NCBI GenBank assembly: GCA_026182355.1
Contig: JAPFBL010001617.1
Coordinates: forward strand, 8,619,001 to 8,683,000
DNA: 64,000 bases
Direction of reading: 5' to 3'
Source: Hermatobates lingyangjiaoensis
Taxonomy: Eukaryota > Arthropoda > Insecta > Hemiptera > Hermatobatidae
In this document: positions 1 through 9,710 of the stretch, one piece after another
Position numbering within the stretch: position 1 is the first letter of the stretch
Layout: each line of letters opens with the position of its first letter
Made by a program: the position numbers and the translations under genes
The notes under the pieces: model-generated
The model's input: only the letters and a program-made list of their open reading frames with translations
What the model was told of the DNA's origin: nothing
The model's database searches: none

Positions 1-226
1 GAATATAACATAACTTACAAGTCCATTATCTACTAGCTTTCGACTATTCTATAGCCATCTTCAGGTTGAGTCTTACATTTTTCAAAATTTTAAAATTTTA
101 AAATTTTTTCAAAAACAATGAAACAATTTAAACAATTTCGAAATAAACTAATGAATATAAATAAAAGTTAGCAGGTTCAAACAAGTTACTAAATAGAAAA
201 CAGTTTATCATCCTGTTGTAGGCCAA
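1..226 (-). mobile_element. Penelope-like element 3' terminal region (a)
   Basis: Lies directly downstream, on the minus strand, of the PLE endonuclease C-terminus that ends at 227. At 36-64 the minus strand reads CTGAAGA, one base, a 6-bp stem with a 3-nt loop (GGCTAT/ATAGTC with one G-U), then GAAAGC. This is the layout of a hammerhead ribozyme core, which PLE terminal repeats are known to carry. The rest is A/T-rich without features. Transcript cleavage is an inference; only the motif is seen. Confidence 0.6.
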
Positions 227-421
227 TCAATTAGCATCCCTATTAACCTTGTAACTGCTTTCAAAAATCTTCATGGTTGGTATTACACCCATATCGCATG
301 TCTGGCCATTAATTGAGGGATTTAAATCTTTCATATATAAAGCTTCTAATATATGGAGCCTGTGGACATCTCTTTCTTTTCTTAGGATTGACTTTTGATT
401 GACAAGCATTTCAGGTGTCAA
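227..421 (-). pseudogene. PLE endonuclease C-terminal fragment
   Basis: A 64-codon open stretch ending in a stop. The block RLHILEALYMKDLNPSIN is the conserved C-terminal part of the GIY-YIG endonuclease of Penelope-like retroelements: the glutamate of the LEAL segment and the NPSIN asparagine box that follow the catalytic Tyr/Arg half. The N-terminal half of the domain (the Y-I-G and R-x-x-x-H part) and the reverse transcriptase are absent on this strand, so it is a 5'-truncated copy. It ends abruptly at about 421, where the opposite strand begins to encode a different part of the same kind of element. Recognition rests on motif memory, not an alignment. Confidence 0.7.
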
Positions 422-429
422 GGAAAGAA

Positions 430-751
430 GGAAAAGATTTGAAAATTTGGCAAAGAAGGAAAATTAAAAATAGATGAAACAATTAAAGAAGAACTACAAA
501 AAGAAGCCAAGACCTCCAGAGGCTTATTTAGAAGTAACCTGGTGAAAAAGAGACATAGAATTGCTGCAAAAGCCCTGAAAAAAGACACATCCATTTCTAT
601 AAAAAGAGCTGATAAAGCAGCCTGCTACGTCCTTATTAAAACCAAAGAGTATCTCTCCAAAATCAATAATATTCTCAGTGATGAAAGTAAGTTTGACCAA
701 TCAATTAAACTTAATTTTTTGGCATTAAAAATTTTTTGGAGCGATTCATGA
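430..751 (+). pseudogene. PLE reverse transcriptase N-terminal fragment
   Basis: An open frame continuous from about 430, longer than its first start codon at 542 suggests. It carries the block IKRADKAACYVLIKTKEYLS followed by KINNILSDESKF, which matches the segment just upstream of the catalytic palm in Penelope-type reverse transcriptases (usual form: T-K-A-D-K-G, a hydrophobic run, then Y-x-x-K-x-x-x-x-L-x-D-x-x-K-F). The palm with its catalytic aspartates is missing; the frame degenerates into unrelated residues after SIK and stops at 751. It faces away from the endonuclease piece at 227-421, so the two halves of a PLE frame lie head to head. Confidence 0.65.
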
Positions 752-884
752 ATAGAAAAAAATAGATAAGGTTGCTTATAACTCCTGTGTTTAATTTAGT
801 TTAATGATTCCTACAGAACTTCCATTTGTAAGGAAATACTAAATCTTCTAAGGAAGGATTTATAAATTCATGTAGTAAATCTAC

Positions 885-1490
885 GAGTAATTTATCTTAG
901 TAAGTACTAACATACGCAGTTAACATCATCGCCTTAAAGGGATAGAGATTTTTGGTAAGCCATGCCTATATCCAATAGAAGTTAGAGATAGTTCTAAAAG
1001 GACAATTTTCAAGGGTAGTAAAGAAATTAAAATATAACGCTGATTCTGAATATGACAAAGGAAGCTCAATATGGCAGATGTTGTAGTGTTACGCACGAGT
1101 CCGAAGAATGTCAGGCCCTCAAATTAATGCTAATAATTATATACCTGATTGTTCTAGATCAACCATTGCAAAATTGTTTAAACTGAAAATATGTTTATAG
1201 TTCTAACAAAACAAATGAAATCATTAAACGTATTGGGTAATTATCCTTAGGCGAACATGTTAATACATTTTTATCAAAATCGCCTTATAAATGTTATTTA
1301 TTAATTTTATGACACTTTATCAGAGAACATATTATGATTCTTTCACAATATCGACAATAAAAATAAAACAAAAACTCAATAGGTTTTTAACAAGTTTCAT
1401 AGTATGTTTGTTTTTGGTAAAGTTTATGAGTATAAACACAACAGATTTTGTTTGTTTGTTTTTATTTGACCTCATTTGTTGATTAAGTTA
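885..1490 (+). repeat. Dispersed repeat DR2, copy 1
   Basis: Shares a series of blocks, in the same order, with 15641-16400: a gataga.../gguaagccatgcctatatc-like stretch (about 935-975), an ctgatt...gaa stretch (1040), a cgcacgagtccgaag stretch (1093) followed by caggccctc, an gattgttctaga stretch (1148) and aaatgaaatcattaaa (1213). A shorter partial copy is at 48540-48680. No coding capacity is seen; the nature of the element is unknown. Confidence 0.55.
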
Positions 1491-2247
1491 CGTTTTTTTA
1501 TTTTTAATTAATATAATTTATTTTGTATTCCTCTTTTCTAAGGTGTCAATACTGAAGGGTACGTTTGCATCAGATGGGTTATACTTCTAGAGCAGAGCAC
1601 TTCTACCTGAAGGTAATGATTGTCAAAATATCATAATAAGTCTTGTTTGTAATCATCTGTTGTTCTAACAATAAACAAAAGATGGAGTTAATGAAAAGAA
1701 ATGTTACAGAAATAAACGTAAAAAAGGAAACAATAAATGCCCTCAAGCCTTCACTTGTCATCTAAGAGTAACTAAAAGTAAATACAGAACTGTTACAGAA
1801 GGGTTATAAAGAATCTAGCAGAAGTTAATACAGTCAGTTGGTAAAACAGATAGAAAATTAAAAATAACAATCATAGAGAAGTTAAAAAAAAATTAAGGTT
1901 GACAATGAAGCACCAAATACAAAAGAAAGAAAATTAAATATTGACAAAACTAGGTTACAGGGGCAGAATCAGTATTAATATTAGACTCCATATTAAAGTA
2001 TTGCAAGCTAGCAAGAGGTCCAGTTTGTTTAACTACACCTTCAATTAAACATTTTCTAACCCAAAGTGACCTGGCTGCTGTTTGTCTGATTTACAAAATG
2101 ATATTTAATTAGGGCTCTTTCCACAATGTTCCTTTCAATGTCAATGGCGTTTCTCAACGCCAGTATTTCATACTTCTTCCTGACGACGACGGATGTCGAA
2201 ATATCGAAGTGATTTCCGTAGTGACTTTCTCTGTTATTTTCTCTGTA

Positions 2248-2250
<3 letters not shown>
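1491..2250. other. AT-rich stretch, nothing recognised
   Basis: A/T-rich sequence without convincing open frame, RNA gene or repeat that I could match elsewhere in the window. Confidence 0.5.
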
Positions 2251-2293
<43 letters not shown>

Positions 2294-2306
2294 TATTTAT
2301 ATATAG
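2251..2306. repeat. (TA)n microsatellite
   Basis: Pure AT dinucleotide run followed by imperfect units, immediately in front of the SINE head at 2312. Confidence 0.95.
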
Positions 2307-2311
2307 GACAG

Positions 2312-2530
2312 AGGGGGGCCAGGTCAGTGCAGTGGTAACCTTCTCACCTCTGGACTGGTAGATCTGGGGTTCAATACCCACTCTGGCCCACAATTTATTT
2401 ACACTGGAAGTGAATAAATGTGTACGCGTTGTCTCTCAGAGAGGACGTTAAGCTGTCGGCCCCGAGTCTGTACGAGTCGTATGTTAAAGATCCCTACCCT
2501 AAATATACTTCAGTTAGGTAAAATTTAAGA
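2312..2530 (+). mobile_element. tRNA-headed SINE, copy 1
   Basis: A GC-richer 0.2-kb island with a tRNA-like pol III promoter: an A-box-like segment at about 2322-2338 (gtcagtgcagtggtaacc) and a B box GGTTCAATACC at 2368-2378, about 30 bp apart as in tRNA-derived SINEs. It is followed by a conserved-looking body (gaggacgttaagctgtcggc, then gtatgttaaagatccct) of the type that follows tRNA heads in several invertebrate SINE families. Ends are uncertain and no target-site duplication was identified. It does not fold as an intact tRNA gene by inspection. Confidence 0.65.
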
Positions 2531-3779
2531 CTCCCAATGTTGAATTTTGAATTTTCATTCTGAAACCTAAACTAACCTGTAAGAGAGAAGCATTTGATAG
2601 TTGTCCTGCAGGATATTCTAAATATAGCAAACTCAGACAATTTTAATAAAATTGATGGTAAATAGTACGTACTGCCTTTATATATTAACTGCCACAACTA
2701 TATTTTCTCCTACTTTATATTTCCAACATGCATTTTTTGGACTAAAGCTCAATTCCTATCAGTCATCAAAACTTGTATGAACACTCATGTCAACTATCTG
2801 ATAATGTTCACATGTACAGAAGCTACAGCCTTAGTAACGACCTTAAACTGAGCCGTCGCAGCGTCGCCTAAATAAATGTCTTGATTTCAAACACACATTG
2901 TAAATTGAATATAAAATGTTTATTGCCATTAAGCTGGAACGGTATTATATTCTCAGTTAAATAATTGGGTATTTATAACAAATTTTAGAATACATAAGCA
3001 AGTCTTTCTCATTTCTCACCAGTAGAACTGGTAGAGATATAGTCAGATAAGATAGTTACTGTACCAGTTTATTATTTACTGAATCAGACACTCTAATTAT
3101 TGCTTATTAAATTATTAGTTTATTACATTTGGATTAAATTTGATATTTAAATATATATTTTGTTTAATACCTGTATCAATTTATACTCTGTACATATTAA
3201 ATATTAACTAAAAAGCTACAATAACAGTGATTTTACATAAACTCGTGTGGACTAGTTTATACTAGACTGAATTGTTTTTAGAAAGTGCATATAGGTGGTG
3301 AGATTGCTGTTCTCTCTCAGAGCTAACAGTAACTTTAATATGACTTTTAGTGATTACAGCTCTTTAGGTTTAGAGATAAATTGTTCACACAGATACAGAT
3401 CAATTTGCGGAACCTGTTGGTTTTGGAACCTGTCCATATTTTGGAATCAGATGAATACCTTAAAATATGTATTTCCGTAAAACTCAGGAAAGAAAGTTTT
3501 ACTCCATCAAAATATTTTTGTGTAGAGAATAAATTAAAATATTTGTTAAAATATTAATGAAGTATAAATAGTTAAAGGATTGCGTAAAAATATAATTAGA
3601 TGAACATTATTTGAACAAATTGATACTGGTATCTGATTATTAAGAAGGCAATAAACTTAATTAAGAACCGCAATAAAAGATTATTAAGAAGGTTTAAAAG
3701 TAATTTGGGTATTGTTACGAAAATCAGCAACCGAATTTGTACCTGAAGTATTAATTTGAAAATACACAAGAAGAATTTT
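2531..3779. other. AT-rich stretch, nothing recognised
   Basis: No gene, no known repeat. A 61-codon frame at 3295-3480 has no coding character. Confidence 0.5.
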
Positions 3780-3905
3780 TAAACACAGGTTCAGTAATTT
3801 ACACTAGGTAAGCAGGTAGGATTGGTGACATAGACTAGTAACTAGACAGACTATGTAACGTAACTTAGTAACAAGTAAGACGTAGACTTAGTAACGTAGA
3901 CTAGG
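3780..3905. repeat. Degenerate short-unit repeats
   Basis: Irregular reiteration of gtaac, gtagact, aggtagg and agtaac words (for example agactaggctaggtagg), suggesting a decayed minisatellite. No clean period can be assigned. Confidence 0.4.
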
Positions 3906-4286
3906 CTAGGTAGGATTAGTCACTCCTGGTATACTTCTAATGGTAAAAAAAAAACTCTGAAAAATGCAAGAGCTAATACAGTTAAGAGAGTAGTTTATGT
4001 TATTGATGGACAAGCTGAAATGATAGTAAAGGTTAATAACAGGGTAGTGAAGACTGATTATTGCAGACACGTTCAGTTTGAGTTGGCTTGAGGTTTTGCA
4101 GAAAAAGAATTCCCCCGAGATTAGGGTCCCTTGAGTTAGACAAACGGAGTGATTTGATGAAGATATTATAGACTGGTAAAATGATAGAATGGGGAGAGGT
4201 TCTTTGCAAGCAGTGCCTAATTCCTTGATACTAGAGAAGGAAGTAAGGGTAGGAAAAGGGGCATGAGTAAATTTCAGTTGCTCCAT
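3906..4286 (-). pseudogene. PLE coding fragment upstream of the endonuclease
   Basis: A 126-codon frame whose first third (HAPFPTLTSFSSIKELGT, then CKEPLPILSF) resembles the segment that precedes the endonuclease in the PLE at 56.7 kb, where the corresponding stretch reads GIHKLGTIIKELFPILSS, followed in both by a proline/serine-rich spacer and an L-I-S-G-E-F / L-G-N-F-L block. The later part of the frame is unrelated and rich in Ser, Ile and Tyr, so the copy is truncated or frameshifted before the endonuclease. The first methionine at 4286 is not necessarily the natural start. Function in the element: linker between reverse transcriptase and endonuclease. Confidence 0.5.
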
Positions 4287-5246
4287 GCCAACTGACCGAG
4301 TTGAATTTCAGTCAGAAGAATACGTTCTTTAAGCAGCATCAGACATCGTCAAGGCTCAATGCCGACGGCTTTACTCTTCGAGGGACGAAATGGTAAAGTT
4401 TCTCTCTACCACATGAACACATTCAGGGCCAGTGGCTTGATTTAATCTCTGAACCATCATATTTAGAGGTAACTATGGCAATCTTAAGCCCAATATTAAT
4501 ATTTAGAACTCAAATGCAAATTTTGGGGAATTCACATTTTTCAAGTTTTGAATAAATCCTTTATATTGGGGTCAAACATAATTATAATTATAATCCCTTA
4601 ATAGTGGTCAAACAACACATGAACCATGTTTGTTTAAGCAACCACCTAAAATAAAGTAATTTAGTTTTTTACTAAAACTAATATTAACACTACTAATGGA
4701 AAGTTATTAAAAATCGTGATTTGTTCAACAATTTTTGTATTTATTTCTTATCTGTAGTGTATTTAAATGATAAAAAATTGTGTATGATGAAAAGTTGAAA
4801 AGATCCTGTTCCAGTTGCAAAATTACTGGTTCTCTATTTTGGCAATTTATTTATTGCGTTTCAGTTAGTGTCTGCTAATATTATTTAAAAAAATAGCTGA
4901 GTGCTAAAATTTACCAGATATACAACCAGTTTAGAAAGCATTAATACGATTATGATTATAATAAATTTAATTTGCATTTACTGGAGACAAAATGTAAAAG
5001 TAAACTGCACGTTAGATGGGCCAAGGATGACGGTCACCTTTCTATGTTGTCCCACATTCCAGAAAACAACTTCAACATTGATGTATGTTTCGAAAAAAAC
5101 ACTCTACTTCTTGGTTATATTATGAAATCAAGTTTTGAAAAAAAAAGTTAAGTAATTATTTGTACATTCAAGAGATGAAATTGATTAACCAATTCTAAAT
5201 AAAATATCTGTAACATCCTTTATTACTATTTACCTTTTCTAGTTAA
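4287..5246. other. AT-rich stretch, mostly unassigned
   Basis: 4290-4440 is less AT-rich and may be more of the degraded PLE at 3.9-4.3 kb, but no frame supports this. The remainder shows nothing. Confidence 0.4.
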
Positions 5247-5290
5247 TTACACAACACACACACACATACACACACGCACGCAAGCGCGCG

Positions 5291-5321
<31 letters not shown>

Positions 5322-5340
5322 GTATATATATATGTATTTC
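5247..5340. repeat. Compound (CA)n/(CG)n/(TA)n microsatellite
   Basis: CA units with CG-containing interruptions pass into (TA)n and TATG units. Confidence 0.95.
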
Positions 5341-5394
5341 AATAGCTTTTACAATGCATATAGTCACCACTTGTTTTGAAGTTGTATAAACCAA

Positions 5395-5465
5395 TCGAAT
5401 CAGTTCCACTTGAAGGTGGGTATCATCCGTGACTGGTCCAACAACTTCTCCTGTATACGAGGTAA
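5395..5465 (+). mobile_element. Possible PLE terminal motif next to microsatellite
   Basis: The stretch cttgaaggtgggtatcatcc, then gactggtccaacaactt, resembles the terminal motif at 55931-56034 (minus) and 58801-58900 (plus) in order and spacing. It lies about 60 bp after a (TA)n tract like many PLE ends in this window. Weak similarity only. Confidence 0.25.
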
Positions 5466-5469
5466 GACG

Positions 5470-6828
5470 GCATCGTTTACTAATGTCAATATATACTTAC
5501 TTAAAGTCACTAATTAATTATTATACATTATTAGTCTTTATCAAAACAATATTTCTTGTTTATTGTTTATATTTTTCCTATTAATGCTGTCACCCAACGT
5601 GTGACTGATACATGAGAAAACAAAAAACATGATATACCTGAAAAATCACAAAAGCAATCTAAAAACTAGAATTAATGTTAAAACTGAGATAGACAAGATC
5701 TCTTACTTAATATTAAACTCAAAGTGTTTTGTACGTAGAATTGGGCTATCATATGTTTTAATTAAGAACTTATGAAAATAAATTATTATGTCAAATTGAT
5801 ATAATTTCTTTATCCAACTTTTGCATATTTTAAATAATATCCTTATATCTAACAGTCAGTTTCAATTATAAAAAAACTTAAAAATATGTTAGCATAAAGA
5901 TTTTCAATTTTTTAGTAAGATATTAATCCCATAATAAATCTTGATTTTTGATAATGAACTTTCTTCGCAGAGACAATATTAGATAAAGGTTTTTCTCTTT
6001 GTTAAATTGTAGCAAAAATAATTGTTAGAAAAATATGCTTATTAATGCCCTATTTATACTGAGAGAAGTTATGGACTACACACTGTGTTAATCATTGCTG
6101 GAATTTGGAAAAATAAACTGGTGATTCACGAAATAGTGATAAAACTCGTAGCATAACAAACGAATTTAAGTAACATACAAAGCAGCTGCGTCAGCAAAAC
6201 GAACAAATTAACAAAAAAAAAAGTGATTCACGGTGTTCTTAGTCCGAATCTATACACAGAAGACTGACTGGGAACTGTGAATTCGAGTTTGTTAATTATT
6301 GTCATCAAAGAAAGTTACAAAATAATCATTTCAGGTTATATTGCAGTATTCTGAAGTTAAAATGCCATTGTTTATCACTTTTATTGACTTTCCCAGAAAT
6401 TTATTTATATTTTTTTTAATAAAAATTGTATTGCGAACATTTGTATCTGTTCATGAACTGCTTGATCATGTGAAATTATTTGATAGGTTTTAATTCAACT
6501 ACTTTAAATTTAGATACGTCCTTGGTGGCATCAAGATAATTACAATATATCGACGAATGGGTTTCAATTAAAGAATGAAACATTTTTGCTGGAGTCTGGC
6601 AAACACATAGACTTTAAATAAAAGTTTCTGGAATTCAGGTTTAACTCTTGGTATAAATTAAAGTTTCACCACCCTTCAAAACGTAAGTTAATATTTTTAG
6701 GACCAGTGGTTGAAACCAAAAGGCGGAAAAGGTCTTGACTCATTTATAAAGTCTGTTTCAAATCGAGGCAATGGTGGAGGCCATGATGGTTGTTGAGGTA
6801 GAAGTTTCTCACTATATCGCACTCGCAC
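5470..6828. other. AT-rich stretch, nothing recognised
   Basis: No coding frame or repeat was matched; a short DR1-unrelated A/T-rich region. Confidence 0.45.
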
Positions 6829-6937
6829 TCAATATCGCGTAGGTAAATGAGCAGTCAATATCGCGTAGGTAAATGAGCACTCAATATCGCGTAGGTAAAT
6901 GAGCACTCAATATCGCGTAGGTAAATGAGCACTCAAT
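6829..6937. repeat. 26-bp tandem repeat, four copies
   Basis: Units start at 6829, 6855, 6881 and 6907 (tcaatatcgcgtaggtaaat plus gagcac). The first unit differs by one base (gagcag); a 5-bp partial unit follows to 6937. The near identity indicates a recent expansion. Each unit contains the CpG-bearing word atcgcg, unusual in this AT-rich setting. Confidence 0.95.
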
Positions 6938-7142
6938 TAAATTTTGATAACTCATATGATTTGGCTTTTAGTCCAATCATTCCTAAAGACGACGTATATT
7001 TGAACGTCATTTTAAAGTTTACAAAGAATTCCTGAGGAATCTGCAGTCTGTCTTGCTCTTTGAGACTAAAAACGATATAAGAATGAGAAAGCCATGGCTT
7101 CTGTAATTCCACCACGTCGACATTGTCAACTATTCTGCCCAC
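6933..7142 (-). CDS. Unrecognised protein-like segment
   Basis: A 69-codon frame on the minus strand with mixed, protein-like composition (for example VELQKPWLSHSYIVFSLKEQ) and less AT-rich third positions than the neighbourhood. I recognise no family, motif or signal peptide. It begins right after the 26-bp tandem repeat and is followed on the same strand, further upstream, by the exon-like segment at 7296-7377. It may be an exon, an old retrogene piece or chance; a transposon origin is equally possible. Confidence 0.25.
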   Translation of the reverse strand: MGRIVDNVDVVELQKPWLSHSYIVFSLKEQDRLQIPQEFFVNFKMTFKYTSSLGMIGLKAKSYELSKFN

Positions 7143-7295
7143 GACCTGATTTTCACTTCGTTTTTCTGCTTAATGTCATGGCACCTCGCAATGATGCTAT
7201 ACCATGTCATTGATGAGAGGCACAACATAGGAGTAAGAACACATTGACTCTCAGAGAGGATGTTTCCTCTCTGCGTCCTTTGTAGCACTTAGTAC

Positions 7296-7377
7296 CTAGC
7301 TGGCTTCTCTTTTGCTCCTGCAGAACAGCTGTCTCTCTTCTGTATTGATCAAGCCGGTCTGCATATCCAGCAGGAGC
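7296..7377 (-). CDS. Possible 82-nt exon, unrecognised
   Basis: On the minus strand this stretch is preceded by a plausible 3' splice site (tgcttttaacag) and followed by GTACTAAG, a possible 5' splice site. One frame is open across it and reads PAGYADRLDQYRRETAVLQE then QKRSQL, a charged, helix-prone sequence that looks coding. No family recognised. The neighbouring frame at 6933-7142 is on the same strand, but I cannot show that they are joined. Chance remains possible because short AG...GT intervals are common. Confidence 0.25.
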
Positions 7378-7587
7378 CTGTTAAAAGCAGTAACCTCCCA
7401 ATTTCATATAATCCTTCTGTTTTGGTTGGCTGGTAGTTCATTCTGTCTTGTAAGTGACTTTGAAACTTTGTTTTTGTAGTCTTCTTTTCCTCATCTCTAA
7501 AGATGTTTGTGGTCTTCTATTCTAAGATACATGAACCACTCAGTGTTATGACCTAATAAGTATTAACCGTACAGTCTTTTTGACATA

Positions 7588-8484
7588 CGAGGTGTGTAAA
7601 TAAAGTAGTGAGACTGATTTTTTTTTAAATTTTCTATTCAAATATAATTACAATGTGATATTGTCACCTTCAAAATAGTTCCCTTCGGAAGCCACACAGC
7701 GCTGGAGACGGTCCTTCCAATCATTGTAGCATTGCTGGAACTCGGATTCTGGAATGGCCTTCAGCTGGTCGGTTACAGCAGTTTGTATGTTTTGTAGTGT
7801 CCCGAAATGAGTTCCCTTGAGGTGATTTTTGAATCTCGGGAAGAGGAAAAAGTCACAAGGACTCAAGTCTGGTGAATAAGGAGGCTGAGGAGCAACAGGA
7901 ATGTTTTTACTGGCCAAAAACTCGTTTTCTTTTCGGAATTTTCGGAACCATTTTCGCACAAATTTTTCTCATCTCCAATTCATTGGTCAAAATGTGATGA
8001 ACGGAGGTGTGATTCAAATTCAACTGTTCCCCGATCATTCTGACTGTCAAGCGTCGATCTGAACGCACAAGGTTCCGTACTCTGTTGACATTTTCATCGG
8101 TGTTTGCACTTGAAGGCCTTCCGCTTCGTGGTTCATCTTCAATCGACTCTCTTCCTTCTGAAAATTCCTTAAACCACCGAAAAACCTGTGCCCTTGATAA
8201 AACACGTTCTCCATAGGCCGGTTTCGGTTGCATTATGTCCAAGTCTGAAGCAAAATTTGATTGCACACCGCTGCTCAACTTTGAGGTCACTCATTTTTAA
8301 AACGCTCAAGAAAAAACCATTTCACGAAAACCAACGCTACGGACAAACAAATGACTGTGGCGAGTTCAGATTCATACTGGAGGCGCATCACACGTGCACC
8401 TGACGCTACTCAAGGCCACGCGTCTCCAGCGTTGCCAGATCGAAAGCGACGTTGCCAGTCTCACTACTTTATTTATACACCTCG
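7588..8484 (-). mobile_element. mariner (Tc1/mariner superfamily) element, internally deleted
   Basis: Terminal inverted repeats at about 7588-7616 and 8456-8484 (outermost bases CGAGGTGTGTAAATAAAGTA) match over some 29 bp with one mismatch. Both ends are flanked by the dinucleotide TA (7586-7587 and 8485-8486), the duplicated target of mariner transposases. The length, about 0.9 kb, is well below the usual 1.3 kb, in keeping with an internal deletion in the transposase gene. The well-preserved ends suggest a young or recently mobilised non-autonomous copy. Confidence 0.95.
7648..8294 (-). pseudogene. Mariner transposase, frameshifted and missing its catalytic centre
   Basis: The cut-and-paste transposase of the mariner family. 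The likely start is ATG at 8294-8292, opening a frame with EQRCAIKFCFRLGHNATET, the usual first helix-turn-helix segment; it then shifts frame near 8225 and continues as AYGERVLSRAQVFRWFKEF, then SGRPSS and the second helix-turn-helix (LTVRMIGEQLNLNHTSVHHI). After MVPK the copy jumps, near 7930-7960 and in another frame, to FLASKNIPVAPQPPYSPDLS and CDFFLF, which holds the third acidic catalytic residue. The segment with the first two catalytic aspartates is absent, so the copy can encode DNA binding at most. Frame ends at 7648. Family length is near 345 residues; roughly 210-215 codons remain. Confidence 0.9.
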
Positions 8485-8486
8485 TA

Positions 8487-9371
8487 ATAATAGTAACAAT
8501 ATTGTTAATTTATTTCGACCATTTATTGCTTTATAAATCAATTCAACTATATTAAAGAGAAACTTAAATCAAAATTAATTAGTGAAGTATATATTTCATA
8601 TGTAAATAATATTCTTTGCTGTACCATTTAACATAGAAAGTTTTACAACTATATATTAAGCTACATCGATGGAATTATTGATCTTTTTGTTTTGATTTTA
8701 ATTATGTGAATTAGTCAAATGATCATATATTCCAAGTATAAACTAGCCGTATTCAGCTTCGCTTGGAAATAATGTGGCTTAATCATGGCATAGAAGGTTT
8801 TTTATGAAATGGTAGGGTATTTCAGTTGCTGAAATGTAATAGTCTGTTTGGTGTTAGTATTTCCAATAGTATAAACTACTTCTGAGGATATTTGATATCC
8901 TTACGCTATAATTGCTAGTCTCATTTTTCACTTTCAATTTCAGATTAAATGTTTTATTTTTTTTAAAAAAAAATTCTAAAGAGTTTTCTTACGTAAAATG
9001 TGCTTTAGTTAAAAATCATATTTGGGTATATAATGATACATGTAAAACAACATAAGGGTTTGTACAATATTATGCAAAGGGTCTTTCTTTAAAGTGACTC
9101 GATTTAGGACTATAGGAATTATATATTTAACAAGTGAACCATAAATAAAACTATTTTCAAAATGACTGGTTTAATTGATAATGCTTAAACTTATTCTCCA
9201 TAATACAATGCGGTGTTGCGTAAGTAAAATCAGTCTGTGGATCTAATTGTCACATGCCAGCACATAATTACATAACTGTAGAATTTTTCAGCAAAAAATA
9301 ATTAATTATATTAAAAGGTTTTAATTATATAACTACATTTATTTATTCATGAAGCAATTCAAATCGATCTC
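8487..9371. other. AT-rich stretch, nothing recognised
   Basis: No gene or matched repeat. Confidence 0.45.
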
Positions 9372-9710
9372 TTGGGGAGTTATATGTTGAAACTGTTTTT
9401 TATTTTGTTGAAAGCCAAGATGTGTTCACAGCACCCGGGACAATTGTCCCAGGCACAGTACCTATCAGCACCAATATTTGGGAGTAGAGTAACAGGTATT
9501 TATTGTTCACTTTATTTCAGTAGTACTTCACATATAATTCCTTATCCCCCATCTAGTTATGACTACATAAAGTGTAGAAGGAAGTTTGTAGTTTTCCTTG
9601 TTCTACTGAGGCCAGCATTCTTTTTCAAGGAACGCGCGACACAAGGCTCTTCCCTCAGCCTCCTTAGACTCCGCTATATTGGACATTTAACTTGTAGACT
9701 TACCTTGTAA
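9372..9710 (+). CDS. Unrecognised 112-codon frame
   Basis: The longest plus-strand frame in the first 50 kb. It begins hydrophobic (LKLFFILL) and has a GC-richer part around 9430-9480 (a palindromic cccgggacaattgtcccagg word) and 9600-9690. The composition changes along its length, it has no recognisable domain, and the palindromic GC-rich word resembles transposon terminal sequence more than coding sequence. Probably not a gene; possibly debris of an unidentified element. Confidence 0.15.
   Translation: MGSYMLKLFFILLKAKMCSQHPGQLSQAQYLSAPIFGSRVTGIYCSLYFSSTSHIIPYPPSSYDYIKCRRKFVVFLVLLRPAFFFKERATQGSSLSLLRLRYIGHLTCRLTL

Noticed and set aside
2154..2393. Minus frame with Ile-Tyr repeats across (TA)n
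   Set aside because: Translation of the TA microsatellite and SINE; no coding character. The same holds for the frames over TA/CA tracts at 13.5-13.8, 25.7, 28.6, 32.1-32.5, 33.5 and 45.5-45.75 kb.
2312..2400. Functional tRNA gene
   Set aside because: A and B boxes are present but acceptor and anticodon stems do not pair; best explained as a SINE head.
8188..8536. Two plus-strand frames across the mariner
   Set aside because: Shadows of the minus-strand transposase and its inverted repeat.
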